NCBI RefSeq assembly: GCF_965276875.1
Contig: NZ_OZ255701.1
Location: 3,038,001-3,102,000 of the forward strand
Source: Lichenicoccus sp965276875
GTDB lineage: Bacteria > Pseudomonadota > Alphaproteobacteria > Acetobacterales > Acetobacteraceae
Direction of reading: 5' to 3'
DNA: 64,000 nt
The notes beneath the pieces were generated by a model. It was given only the letters and a program-made list of their open reading frames with translations, was not told where the DNA came from and did no database searches. Positions 9,244 through 18,718 of the stretch are shown here, piece by piece. Every line of letters starts with the position of its first letter. Positions within the stretch are counted from its first letter, which is position 1. A program made the position numbers and the translations under genes.

Positions 9244-10398
9244 TTACCCGTCCCCTTCGGGACGGTGACCGACGGTGACCGGAATGGCGATAGGCTTGCC
9301 GTGCCGCAACACCGACAGACGCACCGAGCTGCCAGGGGTGGCGGCCGCGACCGAGCGGATCAGGCCACGCGCGTTATCGACCTTCTCGCCGTCGATGGCC
9401 TCGACCTCGTCGCCCGGCTTCAGTCCCGCGTGCATGCCGGGTCCGGCATGATCGACCGCGACGATGTCGGCGCCGCTGCCGGCATCGGTGGGATCCTCCA
9501 GCGTGACCCCCAGCCAGCCACGCTCGATATGGCCCTTGGCGCGCAGCTCCGCCACGATCGGGGCGACGATCTCGGAGGGAATGCCGAAGCCGATGCCGAC
9601 CGAGCCGCCGGTCGGCGAGACGATGGCGGTGTTCAGCGCCACCACCTGGCCGCTCATGTTGAATGACGGACCCCCCGAATTGCCGGGATTGATCGGCGCG
9701 TCGAGCTGCAGGAAGTCGTCGAATGGCCCCGCGCCGATATCGCGCGAGCGTGCCGAAACGATGCCGGCGGTCACTGACGAGCCCAACCCGAACGGGTTGC
9801 CGGCGGCGAGGATCCAGTCGCCCACCTGCAGCGTGCGGCTGTCGCCCCAGCGGGCAAAAGCAAGCGGCTTGCGCGGCTGGACCGCGATCACGGCGATGTC
9901 GGTGACCGGGTCGTCGCCGATCAGGTGCGCCGGCAGCTCGGAGCCGTCGGCGAACGAGACGGTGATCTTCTCGGCGCCGCTGACCACATGGTCGTTGGTC
10001 ACGATCACCCCGGAGGGATCGATGACGAAGCCGGAGCCGGCACCCAGCATCTGCTCGCGCCGCCGCCGCATGCGCTCCTTGAACTGTTTCTCCAGCGGCG
10101 TGCCGCGCAGCGCCGAAGGGACCTTCACCCGCGTGGAGGAGTCGTCCTCGACATTCTGGATGACGGCGATGTTGACGACCGTGGGCACCACCTCGCGCAC
10201 CAGCGGCGCGAAGCTGAGCGGCCCGGTGCGGACCATCGCGGGCGCAGGTGGCGCCGGCTGCACCGCGGGGACCGTCGGCAAGGTCGCCAGCATGTCGCCT
10301 GACCCGTCGGATTGCGCGTGTGCGCTCGCTCCCGCGCAGGCGAGCATCAGCGACAGCGTGACGCGCGCCGCACCCGATCTCACGCCAACGATCTCCAC
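9244..10398 (-). CDS. Periplasmic HtrA/DegP-type serine protease, single PDZ
   Basis: 384 residues with a signal peptide (VTLSLMLACAGASAHAQ) and a proline-rich linker. The trypsin-like domain has a complete triad: H137 in TNDHVV, D167 in TDIAVI and S241 in GNSGGP. One PDZ domain follows from about 285 to 375 (GWLGVTL, HAGLKPGDEVEAIDG). Two-PDZ DegP/DegQ proteins are longer, so the layout is closer to DegS-like or single-PDZ HtrA proteins, though a cleavable signal makes it periplasmic. It degrades or refolds misfolded envelope proteins. It is the first gene of an operon with a two-component system, which links proteolysis to envelope sensing. Confidence 0.92.
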   Translation of the reverse strand: MEIVGVRSGAARVTLSLMLACAGASAHAQSDGSGDMLATLPTVPAVQPAPPAPAMVRTGPLSFAPLVREVVPTVVNIAVIQNVEDDSSTRVKVPSALRGTPLEKQFKERMRRRREQMLGAGSGFVIDPSGVIVTNDHVVSGAEKITVSFADGSELPAHLIGDDPVTDIAVIAVQPRKPLAFARWGDSRTLQVGDWILAAGNPFGLGSSVTAGIVSARSRDIGAGPFDDFLQLDAPINPGNSGGPSFNMSGQVVALNTAIVSPTGGSVGIGFGIPSEIVAPIVAELRAKGHIERGWLGVTLEDPTDAGSGADIVAVDHAGPGMHAGLKPGDEVEAIDGEKVDNARGLIRSVAAATPGSSVRLSVLRHGKPIAIPVTVGHRPEGDG

Positions 10399-10440
10399 GG
10401 GCCTGCTCCCATTGAAACCATGTTACCGGCAAGCCGGGGT

Positions 10441-10518
10441 GCTGTCATCGCGCGGTAAGCGCGTCGGCTGTCATCGCGCGGTATGCGCGTCGGCTGTCAT
10501 CGCGCGTCCCGCGCGTCG
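10441..10518. repeat. Three 26-bp tandem repeats at the hrpB 3' end
   Basis: Three head-to-tail copies of a 26-base unit starting GCTGTCATCGCGCG occur at 10441-10466, 10467-10492 and 10493-10518. The first two differ by one base and the third by a few. The last copy includes the hrpB stop codon and final codons (on the minus strand), so the repeat appears to have expanded outward from the gene end. Each unit contains an internal inverted element (CGCGC...GCGCG). Confidence 0.9.
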
Positions 10519-13004
10519 GGATGTTCCGGCCAGTCATGCTTCGGATAGCGCCCGCGCAGCGCCCGGCGCGTCTCCGCCCAGCCGGCGGCCCAGAATCCCG
10601 CCAGATCGCCGGTGATCGCCGCCGCTCGCCCCGCCGGCGACAGCAGCGCCAAGCGCAGCTTCAGCCTGCCGCCCGCCAGCTTCGGGGTTTCGCGCATTCC
10701 GTAGAACGCCTGCGCGCGCGCCGCCGCCTGCGGCACCGGGCCGGTATAGTCGATCGCGGCACGTCCGCCGGGCAGCGCCAGGTGGGTCGGCAGTTGGCTG
10801 TCGATCAAAGCGCGCTGACCATGATCGAGCCGACCGCGCAGCAGGGCCAGAAGATCAAGCCCAAGCAGCGAGTCCATCCGGGTCATGCCGTCCAGATGCG
10901 GCGCGAGCCAGTCCGCGACCGTGGCCCGCAATGCCGCGTCCGAGAGGTCGGGGAGGGCCGGATCAAGTCCGCACTCCCGCGCCAGTGTCACCCGGGCCTG
11001 GAACTGGCAGGCCGCATCGCTCCAGTCCAGCGCGGTGCGCAGCCGGCTCGCGGCTTCGGCGGCGAGCAGGCTCGCGGTCTCGCCGGGCTCGGCGCTCACC
11101 GTGCGGTCGCGCAGCACCAGCGCCCCGAGCCGCAGCCGGCGTCGGCTCATCACCACGCCGGAGTGGCTGTCCAGCGCGTTTTCCACACTCTCCGTTGCGC
11201 GCGCGCGCAAGCTCGCGGGCAGCGCTTCGGGATCAAGGCGGGCGGCCAGTTTGATCCGAGTTGCGGAGGCGGCCACATGCAGCTGCGCCGCCACCAGCAA
11301 GGTCGCGTCCGCCAACGGATCATGGCGGGCCAGCCGCGCACTGCCGCCGCCAGAGAGCCGGAAGGCGCCGGGTTCGCCCCGAGAACCGCCACTAGCCTGG
11401 GCAATCCGGTCGGGAAAGGCGGCAGCAAGAAGAGCCGCGGCATCGCCCCCAACCTCACCTCCAACCCGCAGCCGGCGCCGGTAGCCGGCCGCCGCCTTGC
11501 GTATGCGCGCCAGAGCGGCGCGGTCGGCATCGGGATGATCTCCACCCGCCAGCAGCGCCAGGCGCAGGCTGATCTCCGCCGGCGGATCAGCCGCCTTGCT
11601 GCCCGCGCGCGGGCGCAGCGGGTCGCGCTCCTCGATCAGGGCTGCGAGGTCGGCGGCCAACGCTGCCTCCGCCGGATCGCGCGCCGCCAGCATCATCGCC
11701 GCCAGCCGCGGATGCGCGCCGAGACCGGCCATGCGCGCACCCAGCGGGGTGATCGCGGCGGCCTCGTCGAGCGCGCCGAGGCCGGTGAGCAGCGACGTCG
11801 CCGCCGACATCGCACCCGCCGGCGGCGGGTCGGGCAGCGGCAGGTCGGCCACCGGCGTGCCCATCGTCTTTGCCCAGGCGGCGGCATCGAGGCAGAAGCC
11901 GGCGAGTTCGGCGTCGAGGATTTCCGGCCGGTCCTGCACCGCCAAGCCGCGCCCGATGGCTTCGCTCCACAGCCGAATTGCCAGGCCCGGCGCCTCGCGT
12001 CCGGCGCGTCCGGCGCGCTGCGCCGCCGCCGCCCGGCTGATCCGCAAGGTCACCAGCCGCGACAGGCCGCTCGCCGGATCCAGTCGCGGCGCCCGCCGCC
12101 AGCCGCCGTCGATGACGATCCGCACCCCCGGCACGGTCAGCGAGGTCTCGGCAATTGAGGTCGCCAGCACCACGCGTCGGCGCCGTCGGTCACCAGCATG
12201 CGGCCGCAGCACGAGGTCCTGCTCGGCGACGGCGAGTTCGCCGTGCAGCGGCAGGATGTCGGCATCGAGGCTGGCTAAAGCCGCCTGGGTGCGCCGGATT
12301 TCGCCCACCCCCGGCAGGAAGCAGAGGATGTCGCCACCCGCACCCGCCGGATCGTCGAACGCCGCGCGCACCGCCCGTGCCATGCCGTCGGGCAGCTCGC
12401 GCACCGTCGGCGGCGCGCGCGCCGTATGGCGGATCTCCACCTCGAACTGCCGTCCGGCGCTCTCGATTTGTGCCGCCCCCATCAGCCTCGCGACCGCGGC
12501 ACCGTCGGCGGTCGCCGACATCGCCAGCAGCCGCAGCTCCGGCCGCAGCGTGCGTTGCAGATCGAGGCAGAAGGCGAGCGCCAAGTCGGAATCCAGACTG
12601 CGTTCGTGCACCTCGTCAAAGATCACGCAGCCGATCCCGTCCAGGGTCGGATCGCCGAGCAGGCGGCGCACCAGCAGCCCCTCGGTGACCACCTCGATGC
12701 GGGTGGCGTCGGAGACCGCGTGGTCGAGCCGGGTGCGAAACCCGATCAAATCGCCCGCCGTCTCGCCGATCATCGCGGCCATGCGCTGTGCCGCCGCGCG
12801 CGCCGCCAGCCTGCGTGGCTCGAGCATGACGATTTGCTGTCCGGCGAGCCAGTCGCAGCCCAGAAGTGCCAGCGGCGCCAGCGTCGTCTTGCCGGCGCCG
12901 GGTGGGGCGATCAGCACCGCGTTCGCGCCCGCCGACAATGCCCCGATCAGACGTGGCAGCGCCTCGGCTACCGGCAAGTGCTGATCTGCGGGACCATCGT
13001 GCAT
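10497..13004 (-). CDS. hrpB: ATP-dependent helicase HrpB
   Basis: About 835 residues, the usual length for HrpB. The helicase core shows Walker A (APPGAGKTT), the DEVH box (IFDEVHERS), motif III (LAMSATADG) and motif VI (AQRAGRAGR). An HA2 region and the HrpB C-terminal domain (GRLKLRLALLSPAGRAAAITGDLAGFW) follow. HrpB is a DEAH-type RNA helicase whose physiological role is poorly defined. The ATG at 13004 (MHDGPADQHLPVAEALP) was chosen because family N-termini begin just before the LP-(V/I)-xEALP motif; the 51 residues upstream look non-coding. It is monocistronic. Confidence 0.93.
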   Translation of the reverse strand: MHDGPADQHLPVAEALPRLIGALSAGANAVLIAPPGAGKTTLAPLALLGCDWLAGQQIVMLEPRRLAARAAAQRMAAMIGETAGDLIGFRTRLDHAVSDATRIEVVTEGLLVRRLLGDPTLDGIGCVIFDEVHERSLDSDLALAFCLDLQRTLRPELRLLAMSATADGAAVARLMGAAQIESAGRQFEVEIRHTARAPPTVRELPDGMARAVRAAFDDPAGAGGDILCFLPGVGEIRRTQAALASLDADILPLHGELAVAEQDLVLRPHAGDRRRRRVVLATSIAETSLTVPGVRIVIDGGWRRAPRLDPASGLSRLVTLRISRAAAAQRAGRAGREAPGLAIRLWSEAIGRGLAVQDRPEILDAELAGFCLDAAAWAKTMGTPVADLPLPDPPPAGAMSAATSLLTGLGALDEAAAITPLGARMAGLGAHPRLAAMMLAARDPAEAALAADLAALIEERDPLRPRAGSKAADPPAEISLRLALLAGGDHPDADRAALARIRKAAAGYRRRLRVGGEVGGDAAALLAAAFPDRIAQASGGSRGEPGAFRLSGGGSARLARHDPLADATLLVAAQLHVAASATRIKLAARLDPEALPASLRARATESVENALDSHSGVVMSRRRLRLGALVLRDRTVSAEPGETASLLAAEAASRLRTALDWSDAACQFQARVTLARECGLDPALPDLSDAALRATVADWLAPHLDGMTRMDSLLGLDLLALLRGRLDHGQRALIDSQLPTHLALPGGRAAIDYTGPVPQAAARAQAFYGMRETPKLAGGRLKLRLALLSPAGRAAAITGDLAGFWAAGWAETRRALRGRYPKHDWPEHPDARDAR

Positions 13005-13496
13005 GCCAGCGGGTCTACGGCGATTGCCGCCGTGATGCCATGGGCCGGGCATGATCCGGAGGCTCCTCGCCGCGACCGCACACGGTCGTGAAAGGGAGCT
13101 TGCCGTCGATCGGTAAATCCCCGAGCTCAGGGATGCATCGGCCCATGCGGACCGCAACCCCGGGGCGCGGCATCTGCGCGACGGGCTCCATTTTACCGTT
13201 GACCTGACGGATGTTGATTGGACGGTCCCTGAGCCGTTTTCCGCGTTGATCCGATAACGAGACGCCGGCCATTCTCGCCAGATTTGTTTATGGTATTTTA
13301 ACGCACGGTGAGTGTTACATGGATAGACTCATTGGCAAACGAGCTATAAAGTAGATGAAATAAGTATAACGGCGTCCTGATCAGTAAGGTCATCGAAGTT
13401 CATACCGATTTCCGCAAGCGGGTTTCTCCCGCTCCACCTATAATTTGCGAGTTTCAGGCCCGGCGGGGAGCACCCGTTGCCGGATAACGTCTCGTC
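13005..13496. other. Gene-free region upstream of the NRPS gene
   Basis: About 490 bases. The part from about 13270 to 13440 is clearly more AT-rich than its surroundings and is a plausible promoter region for the NRPS gene. An 85-codon frame on the minus strand (13015-13272) lacks any recognisable domain and is not annotated. Confidence 0.5.
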
Positions 13497-16400
13497 ATGC
13501 AATCCATCAGTGGCAGTAAACGTCCGCGTGCCGCCAAGGCATCACCAAAGAGAATGTCAATGTCAGAAGTCAGGTTTCGGGACCGGGAGACTACGGGCGT
13601 CGGAGAGGCGTTCGGACTTCTCCCTGATCGGGCCTTAATAACGTCTGCTCACCAAGCGTTCGAGGTGTTTCGGCTTTCGCAGGCGTCAGCGAGCGCGTTG
13701 AAGTCGCTGGCCCGCGGCATGACTGCCTCGACCGAAATTGTGGTGCTTGCAGCGCTGAAGACGCTGCTGCATCGCTATGCCAGCGAGGACAATACTGCCA
13801 CCTTATGCTTTGCCGATTACAGAAAGATTGAGCCCTTTGGCCAAGCTTCGCCTCGCGGCATCATCGTATCCATGCAGTCATCGAGCGGCATGTCGTTTCG
13901 AAGTCATTTGGCTCGCATACGCGACATCGTACACGCAGCACGTGATGCGCAAGCAGATGCGGTGCCGCTTTACAGTGAGGAGCTCCGTGCCGAAGGCGGC
14001 ATTGATCATGACGGTTTTCAGGCTCTGATCTCCGTGTCGCTTCCGACCGGATCGTCCTGCGGAGGCGACAATCCGCGCTGCCCGGACATGACGGCGCCTC
14101 CTGGCCGCGTGGATCTCCATCTGGCTTTGGATGATCAATCGGAGGGTCTGCTCGGCCGGCTTGTCTACGATGACGCGCTGTTCGATGCGGCCAGTATTCG
14201 ACGCATGGCCGGGCACCTGGTCACCCTGCTGGAGGGGGTTGCGGTCGATCCGGATTGTCCGCTGGACACTCTACCCTTGCTGACGCGCGACGAAGCGCTG
14301 CGGATCACGCTCGAATGGAACAGCACATGCCGGGCGGTTCCCGACCTGCCTTTGCACCGAAGGTTCGAGTCGCAGGTGTATCTGACGCCCGATGCGCCGG
14401 CGCTGCAATTCAACGATGCCACCCTCAGTTATGATGATCTCGACCGACGCGCCGACCAGCTTGCCCGGCGCCTGGCCGCGGCCGGTGCCGGGAGCGGCAC
14501 GCTGGTCGCGGTGTGCCTGGAACGATCCCCCGATCTGGTGGCCGGTCTGCTGGCGGTTCTCAAGACGGGTGCGGCCTACCTGCCTCTCGATCCGGGCTTT
14601 CCCGCGGCGCGGCTGGCGATGATCACCGAGGACGCGCAGCCGCTGGTGTGTCTGACGCAACGATCGCTGCTGCCGATGCTTCCCGAAACCGCCGCGCGAT
14701 TGGTGTTGTGCGACGATGACGCATCAGGGCAGTCAGCCGGCATCATTCCGGGCATCATTCCGGGCATCATTCCGGGCATCCTCGGCAATCTGGAGACGGC
14801 GGCCTACGTTCTCTACACGTCCGGATCGACCGGGCGGCCGAAAGGCGTCGAGGTGCCGCATCGCGCCGTTGTCAACCTGTTGTCTTCCATGCAGGCAGAT
14901 CCAGGCTTCGGGGCGGACGACGCGCTGCTGGCGGTGACGACCATCGCGTTCGACATCGCCACTTTGGAGTTGTTTCTTCCCTTGGTCAGCGGCGGCCGGG
15001 TCATCCTGGCCAGCCGTGAGGCAGCCGGCGATCCGCTGCAACTGCTCGATCTGATGAACCGATCGCGCTGCACCATCATGCAGGCAACCCCCGCCACCTG
15101 GCGAGGTCTGATCGCGGCCGGATGGCAGGGCGATCCTGAATTGCGGATCCTGTGTGGTGGCGAGAGCATGTCCCGCGACCTCGCGCAAAAGCTGCGGGCT
15201 CGATGCGGCGCCTTGTGGAACATGTACGGACCCACCGAGACGACGGTCTGGTCGACGATCCAGAGGGTCGAGCCCGACGATCATGGCTGTGTTGCGATCG
15301 GCCGTCCGATCGGCAACACCACCACCTATATACTGGATCAGTTCGGCGGCGTTGTTCCGGCGGGTGTGCCGGGCGAGTTGCATATCGGCGGCAGCGGTGT
15401 GGCCAACGGCTATTGGCGGAACCCCGCGCTCACACGCGAACGCTTTATCGTAAACCCGCATGCGCCGTCGGCGCGTCTCTATCGTACTGGCGATATCGCC
15501 CGTTATCGTCCGGACGGCGTCATCGAATGGCTGGGGCGCGCGGATGGGCAAGTCAAAATACGCGGCTTTCGGATCGAGACGCAGGAGATCGAGGCGGCTC
15601 TTGAACAGCACACGGACGTTGCTGGCGCCGCGGTGCGCACGTGGCCGGACGAGTCCGGGCAGCCCAGCCTTGCCGCCTATGTGGTGGTGGCGGCCGGTGA
15701 CGCTCTGGACGTCGCCGCCTTGCGCCTGTTTCTGCGGCGGACCCTGCCGGAATACATGATCCCGACACGATACGTCTTCCTGGCCGCGTTGCCATTGACA
15801 CCGAACGGCAAGATCGACCGCAAGGCGCTGCCGGAGCCGCCAGCCTTGGAGCGCTCAGGAACCATCGCGGCGGCTGGCGACCGCGCGCGCAGGCTTGCGG
15901 CAATCTGGGAGCGTTTGCTGAAGGTCCAGAACCTGTCCGAGCATGACGAGTTCTTCGAGCTGGGCGGAGATTCAATCCTTGCCGTGTCGCTGCTGCTGAG
16001 CATCGAGGCGGAGTTCGGCCGCAGGCTGACGATGGCGGCATTGTTCGAGGCGCCGACCATCGCACGCATGGCGGCACTTCTGGACGAGTCCCACAACGCG
16101 GCACTGCCGCTCGTCGCCGAAATCCAGCCGAGCGGGTCTCGGCCCAGCCTGTTCTGGATCGATGGCGGTCCGATGTTTCTGCCGCTCGCCAACGCACTCG
16201 GGACCGAACGGCCGTTCCTTGGCGTGACGCTGCATCCGCCTGAGTTGCGGGAAGTCGGTTTCCAGCCCGACCTGCAGACGATCGCGCGGCATCTGGTGAG
16301 AACAATCACCACTATTCAGTCCGAAGGCCCGTACGTGATCGGCGGTTATTGCGCGGGAGGCGTGCTGGCCTATGAGGTGGCATCGCAGCTGATGGAATCC

Positions 16401-16979
16401 GGCCAAATCGTCGACTTGCTATGCATGATCGACTCGCAGAACCCCACCCACTTCAGACGGGTCGACAGCCTGGCTGCCGAATTCGCCAAGCTCCGGCACC
16501 ATCTCGCCGGAACGTTGCGAGCCAGCAAGACAGGCCGGCTGAACTATGTGGCCCTGCACCTCAAATCGGCCTACCGGCGGATTCTATCGCGCTCCGCCTG
16601 GCGTCCGGTCATGAAGAGCGATCCGTTCACCCTGGGAGAGATCATGCAGCCTGCCGTGGCAGCCTACAGGCCGGGCCTCTATGCCGGGCGCGTGGCACTA
16701 TTCCAGGCCAAGCGTCCAAAGCCGCTGGATCTTCGTCCAGGCTGGGCTGAAACCGTCACCGGAGAACTCATCGCCCTTGATTTTTCGGGGACCCATCAAA
16801 CGATGCTCGAGCAGCCGCAGGTGCAGAAACTGGCAGGACTGATGAATGGCTGTCTGGACAGGATTGAAGAAAGCCGCGGTCTCGCCGCCGTCGTGCGAAG
16901 GGATGCTGACAGGGCTCGCGGATTTGGAGACTGCTTGACCGAATTACATGAGCTTCCTCCGGCAGTAAGCGCCTCGTGA
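13497..16979 (+). CDS. Single-module non-ribosomal peptide synthetase (partial C)-A-PCP-TE
   Basis: 1160 residues. Residues about 50-270 resemble only the C-terminal lobe of a condensation domain (EIVVLAALKTLLHRYAS); the HHxxxDG active site is absent. The adenylation domain (about 285-790) has intact core motifs: YVLYTSGSTGRPKG, NMYGPTETT, GELHIGG, YRTGD and PNGKIDRKALPEP. The carrier protein has phosphopantetheine-site S826 (LGGDSI). The C-terminal thioesterase has GYCAGG with C952 where Ser is usual, and a matching His in FSGTHQTML. It should activate one amino or hydroxy acid and release it by hydrolysis, transfer or self-condensation. No other NRPS, MbtH or tailoring gene is adjacent. A 12-bp tandem repeat lies in the A domain. 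Confidence 0.9.
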   Translation: MQSISGSKRPRAAKASPKRMSMSEVRFRDRETTGVGEAFGLLPDRALITSAHQAFEVFRLSQASASALKSLARGMTASTEIVVLAALKTLLHRYASEDNTATLCFADYRKIEPFGQASPRGIIVSMQSSSGMSFRSHLARIRDIVHAARDAQADAVPLYSEELRAEGGIDHDGFQALISVSLPTGSSCGGDNPRCPDMTAPPGRVDLHLALDDQSEGLLGRLVYDDALFDAASIRRMAGHLVTLLEGVAVDPDCPLDTLPLLTRDEALRITLEWNSTCRAVPDLPLHRRFESQVYLTPDAPALQFNDATLSYDDLDRRADQLARRLAAAGAGSGTLVAVCLERSPDLVAGLLAVLKTGAAYLPLDPGFPAARLAMITEDAQPLVCLTQRSLLPMLPETAARLVLCDDDASGQSAGIIPGIIPGIIPGILGNLETAAYVLYTSGSTGRPKGVEVPHRAVVNLLSSMQADPGFGADDALLAVTTIAFDIATLELFLPLVSGGRVILASREAAGDPLQLLDLMNRSRCTIMQATPATWRGLIAAGWQGDPELRILCGGESMSRDLAQKLRARCGALWNMYGPTETTVWSTIQRVEPDDHGCVAIGRPIGNTTTYILDQFGGVVPAGVPGELHIGGSGVANGYWRNPALTRERFIVNPHAPSARLYRTGDIARYRPDGVIEWLGRADGQVKIRGFRIETQEIEAALEQHTDVAGAAVRTWPDESGQPSLAAYVVVAAGDALDVAALRLFLRRTLPEYMIPTRYVFLAALPLTPNGKIDRKALPEPPALERSGTIAAAGDRARRLAAIWERLLKVQNLSEHDEFFELGGDSILAVSLLLSIEAEFGRRLTMAALFEAPTIARMAALLDESHNAALPLVAEIQPSGSRPSLFWIDGGPMFLPLANALGTERPFLGVTLHPPELREVGFQPDLQTIARHLVRTITTIQSEGPYVIGGYCAGGVLAYEVASQLMESGQIVDLLCMIDSQNPTHFRRVDSLAAEFAKLRHHLAGTLRASKTGRLNYVALHLKSAYRRILSRSAWRPVMKSDPFTLGEIMQPAVAAYRPGLYAGRVALFQAKRPKPLDLRPGWAETVTGELIALDFSGTHQTMLEQPQVQKLAGLMNGCLDRIEESRGLAAVVRRDADRARGFGDCLTELHELPPAVSAS
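14739..14781 (+). repeat. 12-bp in-frame tandem repeat in the NRPS adenylation domain
   Basis: Three perfect copies of GGCATCATTCCG (14739-14750, 14751-14762, 14763-14774) and a partial fourth encode GIIPGIIPGIIPGIL. The insertion sits about 10 residues before the A3 P-loop motif, in a surface region that varies between adenylation domains. The unit length keeps the frame, so copy number can change without breaking the gene. Confidence 0.95.
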
Positions 16980-17128
16980 CGCAACCCGCGTCCCCTCCAT
17001 TCTACTTTGTAACCGGATGCTGGTGCGCGGAAGCGGACCTTCTAGAGGCCGGAAAACCGATGGTCTTCAACCGCTGAACGGAAACCGTGAAGCTTGGGCA
17101 TCGGCCTTCCTGCTCCGGCTCGATCGCA

Positions 17129-17746
17129 TTACGGTGCCCGCGTGAGGCCAAGACCAGCGCCGGCTCCGATCAGCACGGCTGCCGAAGCGCGATTGCGCCA
17201 CCGATGGTGTCGTCCGAGCATTGCTCTCGCCCGGCCCGCTGCCAGCGCCCAGCCGCAATCGACCAACACGGCGACCACCAGGAAAACGACGCAAAGCGTC
17301 GCCGCCTGCGCACCCGCATCGGCACGGGACGATACGAATTGCGGGAAGAATGCGCCGTAGAACAGCAGCGTCTTCGGGTTCGTCAGTGAGACCAGGAAAG
17401 CTCGTAGCCAAACCTGGCGCAGTGAGCGGGCAAGCGGAGCGGTCGTGACAAGGTCAACCACCGGCGCGCGCCACTGGCGGAGTCCGAGGGTCACCAGATA
17501 GACGGCCCCGATCCAACGCACCCAACCAAAGGTATGACCCAATGCATCAAGCAGGCTGGCAAGGCCGAGCCAAACCGCGACGAGCTGCACGGCCATCGCC
17601 GATGCTGTTCCCACAACCGTCAGCAGGCCATGGTGCGTACCAAATCCGACGCTGTTTGCAACGATCAGCGCCACGTTCGGGCCCGGTATCAGCATCAGCA
17701 CAACGCTTGCCAACACAAACGGCAGGTGCAGAGACAAGTCGACCAT
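17129..17746 (-). CDS. LysE/RhtB-family amino-acid exporter
   Basis: 205 residues from the preferred start (MVDLSLHLPFVLASVVL); an in-frame ATG 13 codons upstream is less likely because it adds a charged leader. The family hallmark is present in the first helix (LMLIPGPNVALIVANSVGFG), with about six hydrophobic segments in all and the conserved SLTNPKTLLFYGAFFPQF stretch. RhtB/LysE proteins export amino acids or related metabolites from the cytoplasm. It is convergent with the NRPS gene. Export of the NRPS product would be a tempting link, but nothing in the sequence proves it. Confidence 0.9.
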   Translation of the reverse strand: MVDLSLHLPFVLASVVLMLIPGPNVALIVANSVGFGTHHGLLTVVGTASAMAVQLVAVWLGLASLLDALGHTFGWVRWIGAVYLVTLGLRQWRAPVVDLVTTAPLARSLRQVWLRAFLVSLTNPKTLLFYGAFFPQFVSSRADAGAQAATLCVVFLVVAVLVDCGWALAAGRARAMLGRHHRWRNRASAAVLIGAGAGLGLTRAP

Positions 17747-18053
17747 CCAGCGCGCTCCCCAGGTCCGCCATGGATCTCCAGTCACACTGCCACCGTCCGA
17801 TTAAAGACAGAAGGAGCGGTTGGAGCTGGAAAGCCGCGTTTCGGCCGCCGGCAACACACCAAGCTGTTCAGCGAAACCTGGCTTGCCGACCTGCGGGCCG
17901 CATCTGGTATGGGCGATCGGCCTGCCGGTGAGTTTACGACCGCAATGGTCTCGAAGGACGCTGTAGATGTCAGCGCTAATTGGCACGCGCTGTCAGAGAT
18001 AAATGTCACGTCTCGAAAAAATCGAGGATCCAGTTTCATACGTGTTCTCGTAG
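17747..18053. other. Intergenic region with a small hairpin
   Basis: About 300 bases with no gene recognised. A short perfect hairpin CTCGA-AAAAA-TCGAG lies at 18012-18026, about 30 bases past the stop of the minus-strand tetR gene; its loop of T residues on that strand is not a classical terminator tail. A 20-codon tract on the plus strand (around 17880-17980) looks coding in style but has no start or domain and may be a gene remnant. Confidence 0.4.
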
Positions 18054-18707
18054 TTACCCTGCCTCACCCGGCATCTTCGCACCGTGGCGCAGGCCATCGA
18101 GCAGCAGCATGACCATCCGTTCGGTGTGTGCCGCCCCATCATTCCCCGAAGCCACGGCAAGGTTCCCGATCGCGCGCAGCAGGTCATAAGGTGCAACATC
18201 GGCACGGGTCTCTCCACTACGAGCGGCAGCATCTAGCAGCACCGACAAGGCGGGCTCGAACCGGCTCCGGAAATAGTCGGGCAAGGTAGCGAATGCCGGA
18301 TCGCCAGAATGAAGCGCAGCCGCCAGCCCCTGCTTGGTCCCAAGGAAGCGCGTATATCGCATCAACCAACCAGCCAGCGCGTCTGCGGGCCCGTGTTCTG
18401 CTGCAAGCGACTCCGCCACGTTGGCACACGCATCGACTTCGCGACGGAACACCGCTGCCACCAAATCGGCACGAGTAGGAAACCGGCGGTACAGGGTCCC
18501 CAGCCCGACGCCTGCTTGTGTCGCGATCTCCCGGATGGGCGCATCGACACCCGAGCGAGCGAACACAATCTTGGCGGCTTCTAAAACTGCTTCCTCGTTC
18601 CTTCGAGCATCGGCGCGCATTCGCGGCGCGGGTGTCTTGGCATCACCCACGGTCAACGACCCTACCTCGACCGTATTCCGAGATTTGGCCAACACCATTT
18701 CTCGCAT
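18054..18707 (-). CDS. TetR/AcrR-family transcriptional regulator
   Basis: 217 residues. The N-terminal helix-turn-helix is typical: EAVLEAAKIVFARSGVDAPIREIA followed by GVGLGTLYRRFPTRADLVAAVF. The C-terminal ligand-binding helices (SGDPAFATLPDYFRSRFEPALSVLL) match the SbtR-like C-terminal type. The gene is divergent from the hydrolase at 18792, and the 84 bases between them contain a 10-bp inverted repeat, so it most likely represses itself and the hydrolase. The true start may be an internal Met (MRADARRN), which would shorten the basic leader. Confidence 0.9.
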   Translation of the reverse strand: MREMVLAKSRNTVEVGSLTVGDAKTPAPRMRADARRNEEAVLEAAKIVFARSGVDAPIREIATQAGVGLGTLYRRFPTRADLVAAVFRREVDACANVAESLAAEHGPADALAGWLMRYTRFLGTKQGLAAALHSGDPAFATLPDYFRSRFEPALSVLLDAAARSGETRADVAPYDLLRAIGNLAVASGNDGAAHTERMVMLLLDGLRHGAKMPGEAG

Positions 18708-18718
18708 TCCTCCTTGAT

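Noticed and set aside
10441..10518. Possible CRISPR array
   Set aside because: Units are contiguous with no spacers, and no cas genes exist in the window.
10521..12158. Long plus-strand frame opposite hrpB
   Set aside because: No protein character; the opposite strand encodes all helicase motifs.
13015..13272. 85-codon minus-strand frame upstream of hrpB
   Set aside because: No ribosome-binding site, no recognisable domain, and composition of intergenic DNA.
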